From positions 32,172-96,171 of the forward strand of contig NZ_FTNA01000016.1 of assembly GCF_900156205.1 (NCBI RefSeq): 64,000 nucleotides of DNA, written 5' to 3'. Positions 56,827 through 64,000 of the stretch are shown here, piece by piece (within the stretch, counting starts at the first letter, position 1; each line of letters opens with the position of its first letter). The DNA is from Leptospira interrogans (lineage in GTDB: Bacteria > Spirochaetota > Leptospiria > Leptospirales > Leptospiraceae). The notes under the pieces are model-generated. The model did no database searches and had not been told where the DNA came from. It worked only from the letters and a program-made list of their open reading frames with translations. A program made the position numbers and the translations under genes.

Positions 56827-58065
56827 TTATTTCAAAGGTTTGAATTCCAGAGTGACCACTCCTCGAGTTGCGGATTTAACTTCTAAGGATTTAGTCGCTA
56901 AGAAAGAGAAACCTCTATCTTTTTTGTAAACTAGTTCTTCTTGAAATAAAGAATCTTTACCAGGATAAATTACTTCCCACTCGGAACCGTTCGTATCGGA
57001 AGTTCTTACGTTTACTTCTTTTGTAGCAGTAAACTCGGTTAGATCATCTTTAAATTTAGTGGCTTCGTCTGCGTTTAGACCAGTAAACTTCAGAACGATA
57101 GGGTTGTTTTCGGTTAGATTAAACCATTCTTCTTTCAATTGATTGTTTACTTTTTTAGATACGGAGGCCGCCCATTCTGAAATCGCTTTTTCTCTGGAAA
57201 CTTTTTGAGTAATGTCTGCGCCTCTACCGTCTGCAGTTCCGCTATCTACGATCTTTCCGTCTCCCCAAAGAAGAACTACTTTATAAGTTCCGGTAGCCGC
57301 AGTATTATAAATGGTTCTTTCCAAAGCCTTTCCGTTAACAGAATCTAAAGGTTGCTGATCTTCTGTTTCCACATTAGCAAGAACTAATACTTCCGCTTGT
57401 AGAGCCTCTGCTAAAATTTTGATCAAAGGAGAACCTTCTACATTTTCAGTGTCTACCTGAGTTTTATTTACTTTTTTAGCAGTAAGGGAAGGATCGATCA
57501 CTTTGTTTCCGTTCTTTTTCAGAGCTTTGATGATTTCAGCTTCTCCAAAATTACCTGGAGTTGCAGGAAAAACGGGAGCGCCTCCTACTTTACCAAGAAC
57601 TAAAACGGCCACTCTTGGATTACCAACATCTGCAAGAAGATTGTCTACCGCAGTGGAGATTTTAGATTCTTCTACTTCACAACGAACGGTAAGTTTTAAC
57701 ATCGGTTGGGTATCGATTTTACCTTCCGCTTCGTCTATGATATCATAACTTTTGACAAATGCGTCCGTTTTAGAAAGAAGACTGGATCCTAAGCTTTCTC
57801 CGTCGGAGGCTTTACTTTTGTTGCTGATCTCTTCTCCGATTACTTTACGAACCGCGTTGATCTTTGCATCTTTCAATGCTCTTTGTTTAGCGATTTGTTT
57901 GTCTCCGTTATAGATAGGAGCTTCTCCGATTACGGTAACTTTGTTACCTTCTTTTTCATAGAATTCTTTCTTTTTACCACGAGTGGAACCGGAAGAACCA
58001 CAACTGATTGAGAAGGAAATAACTGCTAAGGCTGCGATGAGCCTGGTGGTAGGGAAACGATTCAT
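56827..58065 (-). CDS. lipL46: Lipoprotein LipL46
   Basis: 412 residues. Signal [17 protein letters not shown] gives a lipobox Cys at about 22. The N-terminal mature part ([40 protein letters not shown]) is the SIMPL/LPP20-like helical segment seen in other outer-membrane lipoproteins. A central alpha/beta part includes [27 protein letters not shown] and [16 protein letters not shown], and the end reads [12 protein letters not shown] recognise this as LipL46, a surface lipoprotein of pathogenic Leptospira expressed in host tissue. Location near the flaB pair agrees with L. interrogans gene order from memory. Strong terminator downstream. Name from memory, not from a search. Confidence 0.75.
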   Translation of the reverse strand: MNRFPTTRLIAALAVISFSISCGSSGSTRGKKKEFYEKEGNKVTVIGEAPIYNGDKQIAKQRALKDAKINAVRKVIGEEISNKSKASDGESLGSSLLSKTDAFVKSYDIIDEAEGKIDTQPMLKLTVRCEVEESKISTAVDNLLADVGNPRVAVLVLGKVGGAPVFPATPGNFGEAEIIKALKKNGNKVIDPSLTAKKVNKTQVDTENVEGSPLIKILAEALQAEVLVLANVETEDQQPLDSVNGKALERTIYNTAATGTYKVVLLWGDGKIVDSGTADGRGADITQKVSREKAISEWAASVSKKVNNQLKEEWFNLTENNPIVLKFTGLNADEATKFKDDLTEFTATKEVNVRTSDTNGSEWEVIYPGKDSLFQEELVYKKDRGFSFLATKSLEVKSATRGVVTLEFKPLK

Positions 58066-58130
58066 TGTGTCGTTTTTCTCCTTGAAGAATAGGTTTGAGG
58101 GATTTTTTTAAACAAAATAGGAATTCTCGG

Positions 58131-59393
58131 ATGCTCAACACAAAAATAAAGAAAAAATTATTTCTCTCAGTTATTTTTTTTCTATTTCTACCATCGGTCG
58201 CCTGTGCGGAAAAAAGTTTTCGTAAACATATCGCGGACTCAAAACTCATTCCTTCTGAAATCGAATTTTATTCTAACATTCTTCCCGGACTTTCCGGAAA
58301 AAATGTCATTCTAATTACAAACCCATCTGGAATCGGAAGAAGCCCCGAAAGGATTTTACGAGAATTTAAAAAACACGACGTAAAAATCAAACATCTCATC
58401 GGATTGGAACACGGATTTTTAGGACTCGAGGAGGACTTCAGTAAATCTCCCGTTACGGTGGATGAATTTTTTAATCTCCCAATCTATCATATCTATCGAG
58501 TCAAGAACGCAGAACTTCCTACGATTTTGAAAGGAGCCGACGCGATTCTTTTTGATGTGCAAGATATGGGGATGAGATGTTATACTTATCTAACCGTTTT
58601 AAAAAGAATTATGGATGGAATTCCAGATCCTACAAATACGCGACTGATCGTTTTGGATCACGTAAACCCCGCTCTTTATTTAAAAGGAAGAGGAGAAATG
58701 ATCGATAAACGTTTCTTAAATTTTGCAGGAGAATTCCCTTCTCTTTTTTTTGGAGGTTTGACCTTGGGAGAATCAGCGGTTTATTATAACTCTGAATATT
58801 TAGATAAAAAGGTTCGTTTAGAAGTGGTATCTCCTAAAAACGCAAAACGATCTTTTGATTGGGATAGAGAAGGAATTCCTTGGACTACACCTTCTCCTAA
58901 TTTACCAACTGTAGATTCTGCGATCAATTATCTGGGGCTTGTTTTGTTAGAAGGAGTGAACGTTTCTGTGGGAAGGGGTACAACCGCACCTTTTGTATAT
59001 TTCGGAGCCCCTTGGATGACAGAGCCCGAAAAGTTAGCGGAAGAATTAAATCAAAATTCAGGTGGAGAATATTATTATCAGACTGTGTTTTTTAAACCTG
59101 TATTTGGTCCTTACAAGAATGAGATTTGTAGAGGATTGCGCCTAACGGTAGTAAATCGAAAGTATGATCCTTTAAAAATGGCATTCCAGTTGATCTCCGC
59201 TTTAAAATCGAATTATAAAGAATTTAAATGGAGATCGTATCCGGATGGAACCTACAATATAGATTTCCTATGGGGAACGGAATCGTTTCGAAAAACGATC
59301 GACGCCGGAAAAAAATACGATCAATATGCGGAATACTTAAGTTCCATTGAGAAAGAATATAATGAAAAAATTAAGAAATATTATCTCTACTGA
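58131..59393 (+). CDS. NamZ-type exo-beta-N-acetylmuramidase (DUF1343)
   Basis: About 420 residues from ATG 58131, with a signal peptide ([19 protein letters not shown]). DUF1343 motifs are clear: [22 protein letters not shown] (the Glu-His-Gly of the active site), [27 protein letters not shown] and [17 protein letters not shown], then [19 protein letters not shown]. NamZ removes MurNAc from the non-reducing end of peptidoglycan fragments. A periplasmic role in wall recycling is likely. The end overlaps the next gene by 32 bases. Divergent from lipL46. Confidence 0.85.
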   Translation: MLNTKIKKKLFLSVIFFLFLPSVACAEKSFRKHIADSKLIPSEIEFYSNILPGLSGKNVILITNPSGIGRSPERILREFKKHDVKIKHLIGLEHGFLGLEEDFSKSPVTVDEFFNLPIYHIYRVKNAELPTILKGADAILFDVQDMGMRCYTYLTVLKRIMDGIPDPTNTRLIVLDHVNPALYLKGRGEMIDKRFLNFAGEFPSLFFGGLTLGESAVYYNSEYLDKKVRLEVVSPKNAKRSFDWDREGIPWTTPSPNLPTVDSAINYLGLVLLEGVNVSVGRGTTAPFVYFGAPWMTEPEKLAEELNQNSGGEYYYQTVFFKPVFGPYKNEICRGLRLTVVNRKYDPLKMAFQLISALKSNYKEFKWRSYPDGTYNIDFLWGTESFRKTIDAGKKYDQYAEYLSSIEKEYNEKIKKYYLY

Positions 59394-60020
59394 AATTAGG
59401 ATTCGGTTTTACATTTTACGAACGTTTTTATTTTATACTCTATTCTTATTTTTGAATGTTTCCGTATTTCCAGAAAGCTGGAAAGAGTATTCTCTGAGAG
59501 AATTGATTGGGAGATTGAAATATTATACGTATGCCAAGGTCGCTCAGAGTCTGAGAAAAGAATATCTTACCGATCAAGAACAGATATGGGAAGATTGGAA
59601 TTGTACAGTCCCTGTTCCGGAACTCCCCGGGCCTTTTTTTTGCGGACTTTTAAAACAACAATTCCCTCTCGAATCTGTGTCGGAAAAAATTTCCTCCGTT
59701 TCTTCTCCTGAAACAATGATACCGGAAAAATCTTCTGTGAGTCCAGTGCTTGCACTGAATCCTAGTTTAAAAGTATATAAGAATATTCAATTGTACTCAG
59801 GAATGACGATTTCAGGAAAAAATGTAGTGAAAATTGATTCCGATGAAAATCCGAGTGAGTCTCTTCGTGCGTTTTATCTAAATAACGGACAACTGAGTCA
59901 CTACGAATTTAGAAACAGGATTATAGTATTTGATTGGTCCGGTTCTAAATTGAAGGCCATTTTGGATGTAAAAGTGGATTCTATGTTTAGACCTCTTTCC
60001 GGAAGAGAAATTATACTTCC

Positions 60021-60024
<4 letters not shown>
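59362..60024 (+). CDS. Secreted or anchored hypothetical protein in the namZ operon
   Basis: 220 residues from ATG 59362 (the frame opens at 59347). One hydrophobic segment ([20 protein letters not shown], about 16-36) acts as signal or anchor. The mature part has a helical region ([20 protein letters not shown]) and a C-terminal beta region ([39 protein letters not shown]) resembling repeated Tyr-Gly strand units. Not recognised. Overlaps the NamZ-type gene at its start and the DUF2797 gene at its stop (ATGA), so the three are one coupled operon. Confidence 0.65.
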
Positions 60025-60872
<848 letters not shown>

Positions 60873-60986
60873 AAAGATATTTTAAGAATTTTGTGTGGGA
60901 ACTACTCTCACTAGTTTGAACGCGAATGGGGCCTAAAGAAATCCATTCGATCTATGTTAACCTGAGAATTTATATTGATGCCCAAC

Positions 60987-61204
60987 CGTAACTTATCGAT
61001 CGGATTCCTTTAACGATGCGGGTAGGAATCCTTGAGGTTCGACTCCTCAGTAAACTTGTGGAAGATCAGTTGTCAAAAGACTGTTACGCTGAAAAAAGGT
61101 CGGAGCGGCGAAAAACCTTCGCAACTTTTCTAAACCCTGCAATTTAAGGGAACAAAGTCGGAAAGACTTCTCGAATTAGATTCCGTTTTGAAAGGCGCTC
61201 CGAC
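60987..61204 (+). ncRNA. Candidate two-domain structured RNA leader upstream of the SPFH gene
   Basis: Domain 1 is closed by CGTAAC (60987-60992) with GTTACG (61083-61088). It contains GGATTCCT/AGGAATCC (61002-61009, 61024-61031), TGAGG/CCTCA around TTCGACT (61033-61049, like a tRNA T-arm) and CAGT/ACTG (61067-61083). Domain 2 is closed by GGTCGGAGCG (61099-61108) with CGCTCCGACC (61195-61204), a perfect 10-bp helix. Inside are GCGAA/TTCGC, CCCT/AGGG and AAGTC/GACTT hairpins. The second helix ends about 10 bases before the AGAAGGA ribosome site. G/C content is higher than in other intergenic DNA. I recognise no known riboswitch or RNA class. Confidence 0.5.
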
Positions 61205-61220
61205 CCCTCTATTAGAAGGA

Positions 61221-61934
61221 ATGAAAATGAAGATCGTAGTAAATCCGAACGAAAAAGCGTTGTTATACGTGAATTCAAAATTGGAAAAAGTTTATGATCC
61301 GGGCGTTTATCGAATTTCCGGTTTTTTAAAAAAGATTTTGGTTTTTAAACACCCTACGATAGAATTTTTGATCACGGTTACCAACCAAGAGCTTTTGACG
61401 AAAGACAACGTAGCTCTGCGTCTCTCCTTTTCTTATAACTATAAAATCGTGGATTCGATTCGTTTTTCGGAAAATTTTTCGATGAGTGATCATCCTACTT
61501 TCGTGTTGGGAGGTCTCGTTCAGCAATTGACCAATCTTTTGAAAGTGGAGATTCGGGAACGTATTTCCAATTTTACTATTTTCGAATTGAACGAAAAACG
61601 AGAAAAATTGTTCGAAGGAATATCAGAAAAACTGAATGTGAGTTTGGCAAAACAAGGAGTTATTTTGACTTCAACTTCTCCTTTGGATTTTTCGTTTCCT
61701 AAAAACGTTCAAGAGATTTTTGCAAAACTTGTGGAATCTAAGGTCAGAGCTTTGGCTGACTTGGAAAACGCCAGAACTCAAGTTGCAACGGCAAGAACGT
61801 TAAAAAATGCGGCGGAGTTGATGAAAGGAGACGAAAATCTTAAATTCTTCCAATTTTTAGAAACGATTTCTCGGATCGCTTCTAAAGGAAGTCATTCCTT
61901 TGTGATCGGTACGGATTCTTTAAAAAAGAATTAA
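61221..61934 (+). CDS. SPFH/Band-7 domain protein
   Basis: 237 residues from ATG 61221, chosen for AGAAGGA just upstream; a TTG at 61188 would lie inside the RNA helix. The Band-7 pattern is clear: VNPNEKALLYVNSKLEKVYD, then PGVYRISGFLKKILVF, VTNQELLTKDNVALRLSFSY, NLLKVEIRERISNFTIFELN and ISEKLNVSLAKQGVILTSTS, ending in a Glu/Ala/Arg helix (LADLENARTQVATARTLKNA). No transmembrane segment is present, unlike most stomatins. SPFH proteins form ring or cage scaffolds at membranes. Alone between the DUF2797 and M48 genes. Confidence 0.82.
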   Translation: MKMKIVVNPNEKALLYVNSKLEKVYDPGVYRISGFLKKILVFKHPTIEFLITVTNQELLTKDNVALRLSFSYNYKIVDSIRFSENFSMSDHPTFVLGGLVQQLTNLLKVEIRERISNFTIFELNEKREKLFEGISEKLNVSLAKQGVILTSTSPLDFSFPKNVQEIFAKLVESKVRALADLENARTQVATARTLKNAAELMKGDENLKFFQFLETISRIASKGSHSFVIGTDSLKKN

Positions 61935-61943
61935 AATTCTATT

Positions 61944-61974
61944 TTAAGGAGAATCGATTTTTAGAGCTCCTTAA
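61944..61974 (+). terminator. Weak hairpin after the SPFH gene
   Basis: TTAAGGAG and CTCCTTAA form an 8-bp stem around a 15-base loop, with no U-tract. Possible terminator or RNA-end hairpin. Confidence 0.3.
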
Positions 61975-62152
61975 GAATGAAAATGGATAGAAAAGTTTTC
62001 AACGTTTCAACATAAGAACCCGTCGGGAGCGAGATTTGAGTGCGCTGTAAACAGTCCTGAGAAAAAGTTCTGTATTGGATCGTTCCATAATTTGTCCAGT
62101 TTTTACTCGTATCCTAAATTTCCGGTTTGAATCCTATTTCCCAAAATAAAGA

Positions 62153-63004
62153 ATGTTTCGTATGAAAAAGATCCGGAATACGTTCGTCTTAGTTTTTTTC
62201 GCTCTTTGTTTTTCGAGTTGTGGCGCGATTGTGGAGTCCGTGGTTCCGATCGAACTGGATTTACAAATCGGAAAGTCGTTTTTAGAAAACGCAAAGAACG
62301 GAAGAGAGGGAATGCACGTCTTAAAAAATATTGCTTTGGAAAAATATATAAAGTCGGTTGCAGATAAAATTCTTAAATCGGATCAAATCCGATATAAAAA
62401 AGATTTTCCTTATAAAATTACAATTTTGGACGACGATGATACGATCAACGCAGTTTGTACTCCGGGAGGTTATATCTTCGTATATACTGGACTTTTAAAA
62501 CTCATTCAGGATGAGGCAACACTCGCCGCAATTATCGCACACGAAATTGCACACGCTGAAAAAAGACATTCCGTTAAACAAATCATTAGTTCCCTAGGAA
62601 TTTATTTTACGATCTATATTGGGCTTACGATTTTTTTAGGATCGGATGCAGCGAGTTTGATCAATCTAGGTTCTAGAATAGGAGGGGAAATTCTTACTTT
62701 GGCCAATAGCCGTTCTGCGGAAGCGGAAGCAGACTTTATGAGTTTTGAATATTTGAAAAGTACAAAATACTATCCTGGTGCTCTGGAATCCTTTTTCGTT
62801 TTGATCGAAAAAAAGGAGAAAGAAGAGGGCGGAACCACAGATAAACGAATGATTCAATTTTTATCCACCCATCCATTAAACGATGAAAGAATCGGAGAAA
62901 ACCGTAAAAGATTAAATTTGATCGGAAATCCTAAAGCCACAGCTGAAAATTTATACTCGGAACGTTATCAAATTATTATGAAACGTGCATTTGGGTCTGA
63001 TTAG
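62153..63004 (+). CDS. M48 family metalloprotease, lipoprotein
   Basis: 283 residues; an ATG three codons later is an alternative start. Signal [15 protein letters not shown] gives a lipobox Cys at about 23-24. The zinc site is [12 protein letters not shown] (HExxH) near 138 and the third ligand Glu lies in [28 protein letters not shown] precedes it, as in BepA/LoiP-type periplasmic proteases. A hydrophobic segment follows the zinc helix ([20 protein letters not shown]). It likely degrades or refolds outer-membrane or periplasmic proteins. No TPR domain is seen, so it is nearer LoiP than BepA. Confidence 0.88.
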   Translation: MFRMKKIRNTFVLVFFALCFSSCGAIVESVVPIELDLQIGKSFLENAKNGREGMHVLKNIALEKYIKSVADKILKSDQIRYKKDFPYKITILDDDDTINAVCTPGGYIFVYTGLLKLIQDEATLAAIIAHEIAHAEKRHSVKQIISSLGIYFTIYIGLTIFLGSDAASLINLGSRIGGEILTLANSRSAEAEADFMSFEYLKSTKYYPGALESFFVLIEKKEKEEGGTTDKRMIQFLSTHPLNDERIGENRKRLNLIGNPKATAENLYSERYQIIMKRAFGSD

Positions 63005-63079
63005 GTGATCCATCTTTGAAAATTTTTTCGATTTGTTTTTAGCTTGATCGTAAAAATATTTACGTTCATTCTTAGTGAT

Positions 63080-63742
63080 ATGTTACACTTGACCACTCTT
63101 GATTTTCTTAAAAAGTTAGCTAAGAATAATAATAAGATTTGGTTGGAGAAAAATAAAGAATCGTTTGTAAAAGCCAAAGAAGATTTTGAAAATTTAATTA
63201 CGGAATTGATCGTAGGGCTTGCTAAAGTCAATCCATCACTTACTGGATTGGATCCTAAAAAGTGTATTTTTAGAATTTATAGAGACGTTCGTTTTTCCAA
63301 AAACAAAGAACCTTACAAAATTAACTTTGGTGCAAGTATAGGGGAAGTTGGAAAGGATTTAGGAAGACCTCTTTTTTACCTTCATGTTCAACCAGGAGAA
63401 GAATCCTTTCTTGCAGGTGGTCTGTATATGCCCGATTCTCCCACGTTAAAAAAGGTTCGAGAATATATATTAGAAAATTCTAATTCTATTAAAAAAATTG
63501 TTCAAGATAAAAAATTCCTAAGAGAATTTGGAGGACTTTCAGATATGAAGTTAAAAACTTATCCGAAAGGATTTGCAAAGGACCATCCTGATCTAGAATG
63601 GATTCAATATACGAGTTATATTGTTGAAAAAAAACTCAAAGATGAAGAGTTACTTTCAAAGTCTTTTGTCAAAAATTCGATTCAGTCTTATAAAATATTG
63701 CAGCCATTTCTTACATATTTAAACAAATCCATTTTTCGTTGA
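63080..63742 (+). CDS. DUF2461 (TIGR02453) family protein
   Basis: 220 residues from ATG 63080 (the frame opens at 63044). Starts LTTLDFLKKLAKNNNKIWLE and shows the family core FRIYRDVRFSKNKEPYKINF (about 77-96), then RPLFYLHVQPGEESFLAGGL and the C-terminal LKTYPKGFAKDHPDLEW. Soluble; function of the family unknown. Alone on its strand, 75 bases after the protease gene. Confidence 0.85.
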   Translation: MLHLTTLDFLKKLAKNNNKIWLEKNKESFVKAKEDFENLITELIVGLAKVNPSLTGLDPKKCIFRIYRDVRFSKNKEPYKINFGASIGEVGKDLGRPLFYLHVQPGEESFLAGGLYMPDSPTLKKVREYILENSNSIKKIVQDKKFLREFGGLSDMKLKTYPKGFAKDHPDLEWIQYTSYIVEKKLKDEELLSKSFVKNSIQSYKILQPFLTYLNKSIFR

Positions 63743-63844
63743 ATTTTTAATAAGGTGAACTAAAATATTAGAAATCAATAGCGAACTTGTTTTAATATTT
63801 TAAAAGAAATAAATGATAATTCTTTAGAAGTTTCTAATAAAGTG

Positions 63845-64000
63845 CTGGAGTTCCCACAGAAATCGTTAATCTGGAAGTTTGTGAGTTTTCCAGTAGTTTC
63901 TTGATCATCAAATTTTCGTAATTTTTAAATTTGGGAATAGGTTTTGTGTTATTTTTATGTGCTGAAGAACGGTAAATGTGGGAACTACTACGAAGTAATC
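63845..64000. repeat. Intergenic repeat fragments at right edge
   Basis: GAGTTCCCACAG at 63849 and GTGGGAACTACTACGA at 63978 are the dispersed repeat cores on opposite strands. No gene from 63743 to the window end. Confidence 0.6.

Noticed and set aside
60987..61204. tmRNA, RNase P RNA, SRP RNA, 6S RNA or cobalamin riboswitch
   Set aside because: Diagnostic motifs of these classes were looked for by eye and not found; only a T-arm-like loop is shared with tRNA-like RNAs.

Overview
The window reads as chromosomal DNA of a pathogenic Leptospira (interrogans-group) spirochaete. The DNA is AT-rich (by eye about 35% G+C), TTG start codons are common, two spirochaete FlaB flagellin-core genes sit in tandem, and a 412-residue lipoprotein matches LipL46. 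Long, gene-free intergenic stretches are packed with the dispersed repeat whose core reads GTGGGAACT or AGTTCCCAC. No rRNA operon, CRISPR array, intact insertion sequence or prophage is visible.

Layout. 1-5.4 kb: the 5' end of a secreted-protein gene at the left edge, repeat-rich DNA, cca, RNase HI and an aminoacyl-tRNA-protein transferase. 5.4-10.4 kb: a tight four-gene cluster of a DprE2-like reductase, a DprE1-like FAD oxidase, a GT-C glycosyltransferase and a polyprenol-type GT2. 11.9-17.4 kb: three large membrane proteins of surface-glycan assembly (GT-C, O-antigen ligase/polymerase-like, AftB-like GT-C). 17.5-24.5 kb: an EAL phosphodiesterase, a DUF1577/PilZ-type protein, guaB, a LolA-like protein and rsmE. 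25-35.5 kb: thiE, a TagA/WecG-type enzyme, lysS, a cellulose-synthase-like GT2, a NodB-type deacetylase, pgsA, tRNA-Leu and tRNA-Asp. 36.8-40 kb: two coupled lipoproteins and a leucine-rich-repeat pseudogene. 40-48.6 kb: pdhABC with fliG as fourth gene, divergent from a creBCD-type two-component cluster whose kinase carries two compensating homopolymer frameshifts. 48.7-49.6 kb: a compositionally foreign, frame-disrupted gene pair. 50-58 kb: the flaB pair, lipoproteins, a cytochrome c and lipL46. 58-64 kb: a NamZ-type muramidase, a DUF2797 protein, an SPFH protein behind a strongly folded leader, an M48 lipoprotein protease and a DUF2461 protein.

Most notable. (1) The DprE1/DprE2-like pair with its own GT2 and GT-C, plus an AftB-like protein 5 kb away, suggests a polyprenyl-phosphate-linked pentose pathway feeding surface glycan synthesis. 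(2) The folded RNA at 60987-61204 lies immediately before the SPFH gene. (3) Three layers of non-autonomous inverted-repeat elements are nested in the intergenic DNA; related uninterrupted copies inside the same window reveal TA and TTT target duplications. (4) The creC homologue has a T9 and an A9 tract, each one base off, and a CTCAC-N6-CTCAC tag precedes the creD-like genes.

Limits. All calls come from reading the sequence and translations by eye; no database search, folding program or alignment was run. Family names rest on recognised motifs. Membrane-segment counts and repeat boundaries are approximate.
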